17,855 nt of DNA, from contig JAPSKG010000015.1 of assembly GCA_031177795.1 (NCBI GenBank), positions 1 to 17,855 of the forward strand. The letters are read 5' to 3'. The position numbers and the translations under genes are program-made. The stretch comes from Domibacillus sp. (GTDB taxonomy: Bacteria; Bacillota; Bacilli; Bacillales; Domibacillaceae). Below are positions 1 through 6,721 of the stretch, piece by piece; position 1 is the stretch's first letter, and the number at the start of each line of letters is the position of its first letter. Below the pieces are notes generated by a model that saw only the letters and a list, made by a program, of their open reading frames with translations, searched no databases and had not been told where the DNA came from.

Positions 1-65
1 CATACGATTTTTCTCTGTTTAAAAACATCAAAAATATCGTTAAAGGTAAAGGAAATATATTTTGA
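1..65 (+). CDS. Possible 3' end of an upstream gene (partial)
   Basis: From base 3 there is an open frame of 20 codons (beginning YDFSLFKNIKN) ending at a TGA at 63-65. A second frame is also open to a TAA a little further on, so the frame is not certain. A terminator follows about 95 bases later, which fits a gene ending near here. In B. subtilis the gene before yheB is an ATP-grasp spore-coat-associated gene (yheC), but the piece is too short to recognise. This is a guess from position only. Confidence 0.22.
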   Translation, partial: YDFSLFKNIKNIVKGKGNIF

Positions 66-159
66 AAAGCTTTAACAAGCAATTTCTGCCTATTTTTGGG
101 TACCTTTATGTAAATAGTCCTGGAAAAAGCTCGGCTAACCAAGATAACTGAACATTATG

Positions 160-197
160 CGATGCCGTTTTCCAGCCGGAATCAGCATCGTTTTTTT
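160..197 (+). terminator. Intrinsic terminator upstream of yheB
   Basis: Stem CGATGC (160-165) pairs with GCATCG (185-190). An inner CCG/CGG pairing is possible, and seven T follow. It ends just before the yheB ribosome binding site, so yheB is either read through it from upstream or has a promoter inside this region that I could not pick out. Confidence 0.75.
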
Positions 198-219
198 ATG
201 AAGAAAGGTGGAACAAACG

Positions 220-1359
220 TTGAATACTTTTTGGCTGATTCTTTTTATGGGTTTGATTGGCGCTCTTATAGGCGGTGTCACTAATGCAGTCGCCATCCGT
301 ATGTTATTTAGGCCTCACGAAGCCCGTTATGTTGGAAAATTTCGTATTCCTTTTACTCCGGGCTTAATTCCAAAACGAAAGCCTGAACTTGCCCGTCAAG
401 TCGGAAAAATTGTGGACGAGCATTTGCTGACTCCGGAAAGTATTGAGCAAAAGTTAAATGAACCAGAGTTTCGTAATGAAATTGAAACGGTTTTGCAGGA
501 AAAAGCAAAAAAGTGGATTTATTCAGATCTTATTGTGAATGACTTACTTGAAAAAATGCATTTTTCAAAAGCTGGAATGAAAATTGAAGAAAAAGTTAAT
601 CAGTGGATTGACCAAAAATACAGTACAATTAAAGATTTTTACGTTGATCAAACAATTAAAGAATCTCTTCCAGTGGAATGGCTTGATCGTGCAGAAAAAA
701 AAATCCCGGACGTTTCTGCTTACATTCTGCAAAAAGGCATTGATTATTTTTCAAGTGAAGAAGGCCGGTATCGCGTAAAAAAAATGACAGATGATTTTTT
801 AGGCGAGTGGGGAAAATTCGGCAGCATGATTCAAATGGTGCTTGGCAATACATCGCTTGAAGATAAAATTCGTCCAGAAATCATAAAGTTTTTAACTAGC
901 CCGGGAACAAAAGACTTGCTTGATACTATCTTAAAAAATGAATGGTCCAAAGTCATTGAATGGAAATGGTCTCAGCTTCTTGAGCAATTCTCTGATGAAA
1001 AAGCCGTTCGAAAAATAAAAAAATTTGTGGCGGGACAGCTTGACATTCAAGCTGTTTTAAATGAGCCAATCGCTACTTATGCCAAACCTTTTGAAGAAAA
1101 AATAACAAAAACAATTATCCCGGACTTTATGAACAAAGGAATTGTAAAAGTGGCAGAACAAATTCCGGCTATCATGAAGAAGTTAAAAATTGCAGAAATT
1201 GTCCGCAAGCAAATTGAGACATTTTCAACGGAGCGCTTGGAAATGATTGTTCTTGATATTGCGCATCGGGAATTGAAGATGATTACTCTTCTAGGGGCAA
1301 TATTGGGCGGTTTTATCGGCATCTTGCAAGCAATTATTGTTATGGCGTTCTCGGCTTGA
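220..1359 (+). CDS. yheB: DUF445 family membrane protein, YheB-like
   Basis: A 379-aa protein of the DUF445 family. It opens with a hydrophobic, glycine-rich segment (LILFMGLIGALIGGVTNAVA) followed by the family-typical IRMLFRP and FTPGLIPKRK motifs around residues 28-56. A long charged alpha-helical middle region follows, and a second membrane segment (LLGAILGGFIGILQAIIVM) closes the chain. This hairpin-like topology with two terminal membrane segments is usual for the family. Length and order match B. subtilis YheB. The TTG at 220 is preferred because AAGAAAGGTGGA lies 8 bases upstream; the alternative GTG at 208 is inside that ribosome binding site. The molecular role is not established; a link to spores or the envelope is inferred from neighbours in other bacilli. 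Confidence 0.9.
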   Translation: MNTFWLILFMGLIGALIGGVTNAVAIRMLFRPHEARYVGKFRIPFTPGLIPKRKPELARQVGKIVDEHLLTPESIEQKLNEPEFRNEIETVLQEKAKKWIYSDLIVNDLLEKMHFSKAGMKIEEKVNQWIDQKYSTIKDFYVDQTIKESLPVEWLDRAEKKIPDVSAYILQKGIDYFSSEEGRYRVKKMTDDFLGEWGKFGSMIQMVLGNTSLEDKIRPEIIKFLTSPGTKDLLDTILKNEWSKVIEWKWSQLLEQFSDEKAVRKIKKFVAGQLDIQAVLNEPIATYAKPFEEKITKTIIPDFMNKGIVKVAEQIPAIMKKLKIAEIVRKQIETFSTERLEMIVLDIAHRELKMITLLGAILGGFIGILQAIIVMAFSA

Positions 1360-1377
1360 CCGGAGCGCCTTTTTTTT
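1344..1377 (+). terminator. Terminator overlapping the end of yheB
   Basis: An imperfect stem formed by GGCG (1344-1347) with CGCC (1366-1369), and inside it CTCGG with CCGGAG, is followed by eight T (1370-1377). The stem includes the yheB stop codon. One bulge makes it weaker than the other terminators in the window. Confidence 0.6.
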
Positions 1378-1405
1378 ATGATGAGAAAAGCTGAAAAAAA
1401 AGGTA

Positions 1406-1990
1406 ATGAACGGTTTGTTCATTCAAATAAAAGGACTGAAAGACGAAAAGCTAGTGCGTCCTGTGCAATTAATAGCCGGTTTATTTTTTGAGGAAACAGT
1501 TATAACTGAAAAAACAAGTGATGCTGTTATGCTGTTTACCATGACCGATACAAAGGCCATACTTAAACTTACAATATTCGGCCAAGTGTACAAAGCAAGC
1601 GAAAAATCAGCGAGCTGCCTTCTGAAGAAAAAGAGCGCCGCAAAGTTGTCAAAAATGCTATCTCGCATATTGTGCTCGATGTGCTTACACAACATACAGG
1701 CATTAAGAAAAATTGGGGCATATTAGCGGGGACCGTCCGACAAAACGTATGCATAAACAAAAACAAGAGCACACAAGACCTGAAGAAGCAAGGCAGCTTT
1801 TAAAGGGCACTTATTTGATTTCTGATGAGAAAATAACATTAATGGAAACCATCATTGGAATTGGCTGTGGGGCCGCAAGTAATTTATCGATCCAGAAACC
1901 GGAAAAATCGAGCAGTTTGCCAACCCGAAAGATCCGAAGGCTTACAATGAACGATTTGTTGAATTTACAGATAAAAAATTGAAAAGCTGA
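1406..1990 (+). pseudogene. hemZ: Decayed hemZ (coproporphyrinogen III oxidase, radical SAM) remnant
   Basis: Three reading frames together give the two ends of HemZ, the oxygen-independent coproporphyrinogen III dehydrogenase. The N-terminus begins FIQIKGLKDEKLVRPVQLIA. After a one-base loss near 1601-1611 the match continues in another frame (QHTGIKKNWGILAG). A second one-base loss near 1729 moves it to RPTKRMHK and ISDEKITLM. The chain then jumps directly to TIIGIGCGAAS, which lies near the C-terminus, so roughly 300 residues including the radical-SAM CxxxCxxC core are gone. A third one-base loss near 1881 is followed by FIDPETGKIEQFANPKDP and a TGA at 1988-1990. The alignment to HemZ is from memory. 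Gene position between yheB and yhaR agrees with B. subtilis. No functional enzyme can be made. The short open frames 1406-1726 and 1713-1982 are pieces of this remnant, not genes. Confidence 0.88.
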
Positions 1991-2020
1991 ACCTTTTATT
2001 TAAAAAAGATTTTGTTGAAT

Positions 2021-2044
2021 CCCGCCGGTAAGGCGGGTTTTTTT
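2021..2044 (+). terminator. Terminator of the former hemZ unit
   Basis: CCCGCC (2021-2026), a five-base loop GGTAA, GGCGGG (2032-2037) and seven T. The terminator has survived intact although the gene before it is dead. Confidence 0.88.
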
Positions 2045-2055
2045 AAAAAATTGCT

Positions 2056-2083
2056 TTGAAGAATCGTTTAGTTTTTGTATGAT
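2056..2083 (+). promoter_or_regulatory. Candidate sigma-A promoter of yhaR
   Basis: TTGAAG (2056-2061), a 16-base spacer and TATGAT (2078-2083). It sits between the hemZ terminator and the yhaR ribosome binding site, giving a very short leader. Called by consensus only. Confidence 0.5.
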
Positions 2084-2105
2084 AAAGAAGAGGGGGGGCG
2101 ACAGA

Positions 2106-2879
2106 ATGAATAATGTGCTTTGCTCAATTGAAGGAGAAACAGCGTATATTCAATTAAACCGTCCGGAAGCAATGAACACTCTTAACACGCCGTTGATGAA
2201 AGAACTGTGCAGCTGTTTAAAACAAGTGAGCCGAAACGATGAAATAAACATTGTTGTTCTGTCAGGCGAAGGACCTGCTTTTTCAGCTGGAGGCGACATA
2301 AAAGAAATAATGTCCTCACTCGATGATAAGCAGTTTGAATCGGTAATGGACACAATTTCCGAAATTGCTTTGATATTTTTTTCCATGCCAAAGTTGACCA
2401 TTGCAGCCATTCATGGAGTAGCAGCGGGTTTAGGATTAAGCATAGCACTTGCAGCTGACTTTGTGTTGTGTGAAACAGATTCCAAGCTTGCAATGAATTT
2501 TATTGGCCTTGGCCTTATTCCAGATGGCGGCGGCCATTTTATGCTTGAGCGCCGCATTGGTGCCGTAAAAGCAAAAAAAGTCATTTGGGATGGCAAAGTG
2601 ATGAGCGGGGCAGAAGCAGCAGAAATGGGTCTTGCTGATCGGGCTGTCGCTTCCGGATTAGTTGAAACAGAAGTGGCATATTTAATTAGAGAGCTTGAGC
2701 ATAAACCTGTTCATGCAATGATTAAAACAAAAAAGATTATGGCAGACATTAACCGCCCGCAATTATTAAAAACCCTTGAACTTGAAAAGCACGGACAGTT
2801 AAAAATGAGGCAAAGCCAGGATCATAAAGAAGGAATGCAAGCTTTTTTAGAAAAAAGAAAACCAGTATTTAATCAATAA
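2106..2879 (+). CDS. yhaR: Enoyl-CoA hydratase/isomerase family protein, YhaR-like
   Basis: A 257-aa crotonase-fold protein, normal length for the family. Oxyanion-hole motifs are visible: FSAGGDIKE near residue 60 and HGVAAGLGLSIALAADF near residue 105. At the active site the sequence reads MNFIGLGLIPDGGG. The glutamate usual before the GL motif in true hydratases is absent, while the aspartate of PDGGG is kept. This resembles PaaG-type isomerases more than classical enoyl-CoA hydratase, so the acyl-CoA substrate and reaction are uncertain. The ATG at 2106 is chosen because a purine-rich AGAGGGGGGG lies about 8 bases upstream; an ATG at 2079 would lie before it. The gene stands alone between its own promoter and a terminator. 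B. subtilis has yhaR at the same place. Confidence 0.88.
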   Translation: MNNVLCSIEGETAYIQLNRPEAMNTLNTPLMKELCSCLKQVSRNDEINIVVLSGEGPAFSAGGDIKEIMSSLDDKQFESVMDTISEIALIFFSMPKLTIAAIHGVAAGLGLSIALAADFVLCETDSKLAMNFIGLGLIPDGGGHFMLERRIGAVKAKKVIWDGKVMSGAEAAEMGLADRAVASGLVETEVAYLIRELEHKPVHAMIKTKKIMADINRPQLLKTLELEKHGQLKMRQSQDHKEGMQAFLEKRKPVFNQ

Positions 2880-2885
2880 AAAAAG

Positions 2886-2919
2886 GCGCATTCTTTTTTT
2901 GAATGCGCTTACTTTTTTT
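2886..2919 (+). terminator. Terminator of yhaR
   Basis: GCGCATTC (2886-2893) pairs perfectly with GAATGCGC (2901-2908) around a T7 loop, followed after TTAC by seven T. Confidence 0.85.
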
Positions 2920-2988
2920 ATGGAAGTCACAGACATTAAAAATAAAAAGCTTTGATTACTTTTCAAAGATCAGAATGGTGGTGGGCTT

Positions 2989-3172
2989 TTGAGAAAAAAC
3001 AACAATTTGCTGTATTGGCGGTGTTGCTTTTTTAAGCGGCTGCTCCAAATGTTTTTCCCAGAACTCTGCTTATCCAGCTGCTTTCGCTGTGACTTACTTT
3101 TTTGTTCATGGTACGATTAGTTTACATATTCTAAAGATAAAACCGTACGCACTGCGTGAAAAGAACATATGA
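2989..3172 (+). pseudogene. Possible remnant of a lipoprotein gene start
   Basis: The 340 bases between yhaR and yhaM hold no intact gene. Within them a TTG at 2989 begins LRK, and one frame back the sequence continues QQFAVLAVLLF. Another frame back it gives LSGCSK, a good lipobox, and then stays open to a TGA at 3170-3172. Joined, this is a textbook lipoprotein signal peptide, MRKKQQFAVLAVLLFLSGC. It would need one extra A in the A run at 2994-2999 and one extra T in the T run at 3028-3033. A GGTGGTGG stretch upstream could have been its ribosome binding site. I cannot name the protein. Chance resemblance is possible because the region is short. Confidence 0.33.
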
Positions 3173-3185
3173 TCTATGATATAAT
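3156..3185 (+). promoter_or_regulatory. Candidate promoter of yhaM
   Basis: GTGAAA (3156-3161), an 18-base spacer and a perfect TATAAT (3180-3185), about 35 bases before the yhaM start. Confidence 0.55.
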
Positions 3186-3221
3186 AAAAAGACGAGACAG
3201 TGGAACGAGGAGGGCGACTCA

Positions 3222-4166
3222 TTGGAAAAAGGAATTACACAGTATGAAGCGGGAGAAAATGTGGACTGTTTTTTAATGATCCGGTCTGCAACAAAAAGTA
3301 CGGCTGTTAACGGCAATCCATATTTAACGCTTATGCTGCAAGATAAAAGCGGCGAAATCGAAGCAAAGCTATGGGATGCAAAAGATGAAACGGTAAAAAT
3401 GTATACACCTCAAACGATTGTGAAAGTTGCGGGTGAAATTCAAAATTACCGTGGACGGATGCAGCTCAAGCTTCGTCAAATTCGTCCAGCATCACCGCAG
3501 GATGGAATGGACGCAGGGGATTTTGTAGAAACAGCTCCGCTCAGCCAGGAAGAAATGACGGATACCATTACACAGTTTATATTTGAAATGAAAAACCCCC
3601 ATATTCAGCGCATTACCCGTGCGTTGCTGAAAAAGTATCATCAGCCATTTTTAGAGTATCCGGCGGCAACCAAAAACCATCATGAATTTGTTTCTGGCCT
3701 TGCGTATCATGTTGTATCAATGTTGAATCTAGCCAGGTCTGTTGCTGATCTTTATCCTTCACTTGACCGTGATCTTTTGTATTCAGGTGTTATTTTGCAT
3801 GATCTTGGAAAAGTGATTGAGTTATCCGGGCCAGTGGCTACAACCTATACAGCTGAAGGAAACTTAATTGGCCACATTTCTATAATGGTAAATGAAATTG
3901 GACAGATGGCAAAAGAATTAGGAATTGAAGGAGAAGAAGTAATGGTTCTCCAACACATTGTTTTGTCCCATCATGGAAAAGCAGAGTGGGGAAGCCCAAA
4001 ACCTCCTATGATCAAAGAAGCCGAGATGCTTCATTATATTGATAATCTTGACGCAAAAATGAATATGCTTGACCGGGCACTTGAACGCACAAAGCCTGGT
4101 GAATTTTCAGAGCGTATTTTTCCGCTGGATAACCGCTCATTTTATAAACCGCGTTTTTCAAAATAA
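3222..4166 (+). CDS. yhaM: 3'-5' exoribonuclease YhaM
   Basis: A 314-aa protein, the same length as B. subtilis YhaM, which degrades RNA and single-stranded DNA from the 3' end using a divalent metal. An OB-fold nucleic-acid-binding domain covers about residues 14-90 (YLTLMLQDKSGEIEAKLWDA is its core). An HD metal-dependent phosphohydrolase domain follows from about 150 to 285. Metal-ligand candidates are the histidines in NHHEFVSGLAYH (H163 region) and the H193-D194 pair in ILHDLGK, with further histidines in LSHHGKAEWG. The start is TTG at 3222, set by GAGGAGGG 7 bases upstream. The gene is alone on the plus strand and meets prsA tail to tail across a shared terminator. B. subtilis has the small gene yhaL between yhaM and prsA; it is missing here. 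Confidence 0.96.
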   Translation: MEKGITQYEAGENVDCFLMIRSATKSTAVNGNPYLTLMLQDKSGEIEAKLWDAKDETVKMYTPQTIVKVAGEIQNYRGRMQLKLRQIRPASPQDGMDAGDFVETAPLSQEEMTDTITQFIFEMKNPHIQRITRALLKKYHQPFLEYPAATKNHHEFVSGLAYHVVSMLNLARSVADLYPSLDRDLLYSGVILHDLGKVIELSGPVATTYTAEGNLIGHISIMVNEIGQMAKELGIEGEEVMVLQHIVLSHHGKAEWGSPKPPMIKEAEMLHYIDNLDAKMNMLDRALERTKPGEFSERIFPLDNRSFYKPRFSK

Positions 4167-4193
4167 AAAAAGCACCTTCAAGGTGCTTTTTTT
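4167..4193. terminator. Bidirectional terminator between yhaM and prsA
   Basis: AAAGCACC and GGTGCTTT pair around TTCAA, with A run on the left and T run on the right, so it can stop transcripts from both sides. The T run touches the prsA stop codon at 4192. Confidence 0.88.
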
Positions 4194-5112
4194 ATTTTGC
4201 TTCAGTTGTTTTTTCTTCTTCAGCAGCACCTTCAGCTGGCTCTGCTTCTTCTGTTTCAAAAGCGCCTTTTAAGTCTTCGTCTTTTACTTCCACATTGGCT
4301 GCTTTCATTTCTTCATCCAATTTAGCCTGGATTTTTTCAGCATCTACTTTTGACTCTTTTAATTCCTGTGTCATTTGTTTTTTCATTTCTTCAAAAGCGC
4401 CTTTTTCTTTTTGTTCGGTAATTTTAATGATATGGTAGCCATAATCTGACTTAACTGGCTCACTTACTTCATTCACTTTTAATTTACCAAGAGCTGAAGT
4501 AAACTCGGGAACAAATTGCGCACGTCCGGCGTTATCAATCCAGCCAAGGCTTCCACCGTTTTCTGCTGAGCCAGGATCAGTGGAGTTTTCTTTTGCAAGT
4601 GCCGCAAAATCTCCGCCATCAGCAAGCTTTTGTTTGATTTCTTTTGCTTTTGCTTCATCTTCTACTAGAATATGGCTTACTTTAATATCAGGCTGCCATG
4701 AATCGTAATATTCTTTTACTTCTTTATCAGTTACTTTAACGTCGGCAAGTGCCGCTTTTTCACGGAGGATTTCAAGTTTTAAAAACTCTTTAAAACCTTT
4801 TTCATCAAGGCCATATTGAGCTAAAAACATTTCATATTGATCGCCAAGCTGTTCTTTTGCTTCTTCAACTTTTTGGTCTAATTCTTTGTCCGTTACTTCA
4901 TATTTGTCAGAAAGAACTTTTTTCTGCATAAGTTCCTGCAGGGCTTGTTCCATTTGTGGACCGTATTTTTCCTTCATTTCTGCGTACAATTGCTGGTCAG
5001 TGATGTCTCCTGCTTTTGATGTAGCAATCACTGTTCCTTCACTTTCTCCGCCACAGCCTGAAAGTGCAAGAACACCTGCTGTGAGCGACAAAGACAATAT
5101 CCATTTTCTCAT
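4192..5112 (-). CDS. prsA: Foldase lipoprotein PrsA (parvulin peptidyl-prolyl isomerase)
   Basis: A 306-aa lipoprotein that helps exported proteins fold at the outer face of the membrane. The signal peptide MRKWILSLSLTAGVLALSGC places the lipid-modified cysteine at residue 20. A chaperone-like N-terminal part follows. The parvulin domain runs at about residues 140-235, with VSHILVEDEAKAKEIKQKL, GGSLGWI and YGYHIIKITE as family landmarks. The C-terminal tail is rich in glutamate and alanine (EEAEPAEGAAEEEKT). The ATG at 5112 is the conservative start. GGGGAG lies about 12 bases upstream, and in-frame TTG codons directly before the ATG give better spacing, so the true start could be a few codons longer. 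PrsA is essential in B. subtilis. Confidence 0.95.
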   Translation of the reverse strand: MRKWILSLSLTAGVLALSGCGGESEGTVIATSKAGDITDQQLYAEMKEKYGPQMEQALQELMQKKVLSDKYEVTDKELDQKVEEAKEQLGDQYEMFLAQYGLDEKGFKEFLKLEILREKAALADVKVTDKEVKEYYDSWQPDIKVSHILVEDEAKAKEIKQKLADGGDFAALAKENSTDPGSAENGGSLGWIDNAGRAQFVPEFTSALGKLKVNEVSEPVKSDYGYHIIKITEQKEKGAFEEMKKQMTQELKESKVDAEKIQAKLDEEMKAANVEVKDEDLKGAFETEEAEPAEGAAEEEKTTEAK

Positions 5113-5158
5113 CAACAAAAACAACTCCCCATTATTCAAATAATCTCTTTTCTTAAAC

Positions 5159-5173
5159 AACTATATCATAGTT
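5159..5173 (-). promoter_or_regulatory. Palindrome over the likely prsA -10 region
   Basis: On the minus strand AACTAT-GAT-ATAGTT is a perfect inverted repeat with 6-bp arms. It contains TATGAT and TATAGT, either of which could be the -10 element of the prsA promoter. No good -35 was found at the right distance. It may be an operator, or simply a palindromic AT-rich promoter. Confidence 0.4.
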
Positions 5174-5182
5174 AAAGGAACA

Positions 5183-5220
5183 CGAAAAGAAAAGACCCAT
5201 CTTTAGGAAGGAATGGGTCT
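5183..5220 (-). terminator. Terminator of the 62-aa membrane protein gene
   Basis: Read on the minus strand, AGACCCAT (5220-5213) and ATGGGTCT (5200-5193) form an 8-bp stem with a 12-base loop, followed by TTTTCTTTT. It separates the small gene from prsA, so prsA needs its own promoter. Confidence 0.85.
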
Positions 5221-5407
5221 ACACATACAAAATTTCAATGTATGAGGTGGATAGTAAAATAACAATTAAAATATTAACTGTCCGGAAAATTTTCTCGTGT
5301 TTTTCTTCAGGTATTTCTTTTTGAATACAAAGTAAATTTGTCATTCGATTTATATGATACAAAATGAAGACGGAAAAAATAATAAATGTTAAGATTAGCG
5401 ATACCAC
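5219..5407 (-). CDS. Small two-helix membrane protein (yhaK position)
   Basis: A 62-aa protein with two predicted membrane helices, about residues 2-20 (SLILTFIIFSVFILYHI) and 42-61 (RTVNILIVILLSTSYIEIL), joined by a charged loop (CIQKEIPEEKHEKI). The GTG start at 5407 follows AGGGGG by 7 bases, a strong ribosome binding site, and a terminator follows at once, so I treat it as a real gene. It sits where B. subtilis has yhaK, between prsA and yhaJ, but I do not recognise the sequence and give no symbol. Function unknown. Confidence 0.65.
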   Translation of the reverse strand: MVSLILTFIIFSVFILYHINRMTNLLCIQKEIPEEKHEKIFRTVNILIVILLSTSYIEILYV

Positions 5408-5462
5408 AATGCGTCCCCCTTTTAGCCTTGTACAAATAACTATATCAAAATGTCGAAAAAAT

Positions 5463-5498
5463 TGAAAATAGAACCCGCCGGCAAATGCGCCAGGCGGG
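5463..5498 (-). terminator. Terminator of the yhaJ-like gene
   Basis: On the minus strand CCCGCC (5498-5493) and GGCGGG (5479-5474) flank a 13-base partly self-pairing loop, then TTCTATTTTC. The stem sequence is the same CCCGCC/GGCGGG used in the hemZ terminator. Confidence 0.75.
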
Positions 5499-5501
5499 GA
5501 G

Positions 5502-6032
5502 CTATTCTGGTATTAGTACTTCAAACCCATCCGGATCTTCTTCAATAACTGCCCCTTTTGGACAAGTAGCAATTTTTCTTATATAAAGAAAGTCAAATGA
5601 ACAAATACCTGTATGAAACGCCGCTGCCATAGTAAAATAATGAAGATATTGTGGCATTATCATTGCTCCTGCCAGCAACCCGGGTGTAAGAACAAGGGAA
5701 GGGAGCGCTAAGCAGACAAGAAATCGATTTTTCGAAATAGGAAATCTTGTTGTGATAGTTAATAAAGGGAAAAACCAATATTTTTTATCAAACCCCACTT
5801 TAGGCTGGTGGGCAAGAATAGGCATCACATGAATTAGTTTGTGAAGCGGATAAACCGCAAGAAAGCCGGCAGCAAACCAAACAAAACCGGTTGCATGCAG
5901 CGGTTCTGAATAATAAGACTGCATAAAAGAAAAGGCGAGCGAAAAAACGATCATTGTTGTCATAAGTGAAACAAAAAAAAGCTTATGGTATCCGTACGTT
6001 TTTTCAAAGTTAAAAGTTCGCCAGCATTTCAT
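5502..6032 (-). CDS. yhaJ: YhaJ-like membrane protein (DUF3267 type)
   Basis: A 176-aa integral membrane protein with about four hydrophobic segments (near residues 20-40, 46-64, 101-125 and 128-150). It resembles the DUF3267 group, whose members are often annotated as putative zincin membrane peptidases. The position where that family has an HExxH zinc motif reads HKLIH here (residues about 64-68), with lysine in place of the catalytic glutamate, so protease activity is doubtful. The ATG at 6032 is taken although GGAGG lies 10 bases upstream, a little far. It is followed by a terminator and preceded by scoC on the same strand. The name is by position and general similarity. Confidence 0.7.
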   Translation of the reverse strand: MKCWRTFNFEKTYGYHKLFFVSLMTTMIVFSLAFSFMQSYYSEPLHATGFVWFAAGFLAVYPLHKLIHVMPILAHQPKVGFDKKYWFFPLLTITTRFPISKNRFLVCLALPSLVLTPGLLAGAMIMPQYLHYFTMAAAFHTGICSFDFLYIRKIATCPKGAVIEEDPDGFEVLIPE

Positions 6033-6076
6033 AAAAAGGTAACCTCCGTCGAACAAAATAAATTTGTTGCTTACAT

Positions 6077-6105
6077 AATTTACGACGCCGGCGTTTAAAA
6101 AGCAA
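6077..6105 (-). promoter_or_regulatory. Candidate promoter of the yhaJ-like gene
   Basis: On the minus strand TTGCTT (6105-6100), a 17-base spacer and TAAATT (6082-6077). The spacer contains the 10-bp palindrome ACGCCGGCGT, unusually GC-rich for this intergenic DNA and a possible operator. Confidence 0.42.
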
Positions 6106-6148
6106 GAGGAAATTTTAAAAAGGAAAAACCAGTTAGCTTATGCAGCGC

Positions 6149-6721
6149 TTAGCCAGGTATCTTAGAAGGCTCAGCCCGTTTTAATTCTCCGTTTTTTTCC
6201 TCAAAATCTTTTTCTATATTGTGAATGGAGGTTTCAAAAATATCCATAAAATCGTCACCGTAAATATTTTTAATAATGGCCATTAATTCAGCAAGATCAG
6301 GAAACTTCCCAAATAATTCACGAAGAGGTGCACTCCCTGAAAAAACCAGATTCGATTCAGGATCGTACTGTTCCATCAAGTTGAAAATAAGTTCTTCTCC
6401 TGCAGCTGTTATCTCAATATACGTATTGCGCTTATCATCTTCTTTTTTCGAAAAAGTTAAAAGGCCCCGCTCTTCTAGTTTCTTAGAAAAGTTAAATGCT
6501 GTTGATACATGCATTACACCGAAGTTTGCCACATCAGAAACAGAAGCGCCTTTTAAATGGTAAGCAATCCATAAAATATGATGTTCATTAATATTCAAAT
6601 CATAAGGCTTAATCCAACGCTGCCAGTCTTTTTCTACGGCTTTCCAAAGCGCTTTTGACAGCTGCGCCATCCGCTGGCTGAACATAAAGGCCTCTTTCAT
6701 CGTATACTGATGGTTCGACAT
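6149..6721 (-). CDS. scoC: MarR-family transition-state regulator ScoC (Hpr)
   Basis: A 190-aa winged-helix repressor closely similar to B. subtilis ScoC/Hpr, which represses extracellular protease and sporulation genes. The segments LSKALWKAVEKDWQRWIKPY, LNINEHHILWIAY and FGVMHVSTAFNFSKKLEERG (residues about 22-95) cover the dimer helices and DNA-recognition helix and look intact. GKFPDLAELMAIIKNIYGDD marks the ScoC-specific C-terminal part. The last 20 residues, after the IYGDDFM block and EKNGELK, are charged and variable. The ATG at 6721 has AGGTGA 5 bases upstream; a GTG at 6751 is less likely. The gene lies between yhaH and the yhaJ-like gene, as in B. subtilis. Confidence 0.95.
   Translation of the reverse strand: MSNHQYTMKEAFMFSQRMAQLSKALWKAVEKDWQRWIKPYDLNINEHHILWIAYHLKGASVSDVANFGVMHVSTAFNFSKKLEERGLLTFSKKEDDKRNTYIEITAAGEELIFNLMEQYDPESNLVFSGSAPLRELFGKFPDLAELMAIIKNIYGDDFMDIFETSIHNIEKDFEEKNGELKRAEPSKIPG

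Noticed and set aside
1713..1982. An 89-codon open frame and the preceding 106-codon frame as two small genes.
   Set aside because: Both are better explained as frameshifted parts of the hemZ remnant, with HemZ-like motifs continuing across frames.
2182..2493. A 103-codon minus-strand open frame inside yhaR.
   Set aside because: It has no ribosome binding site, no recognisable domain, and lies opposite a clear crotonase gene.
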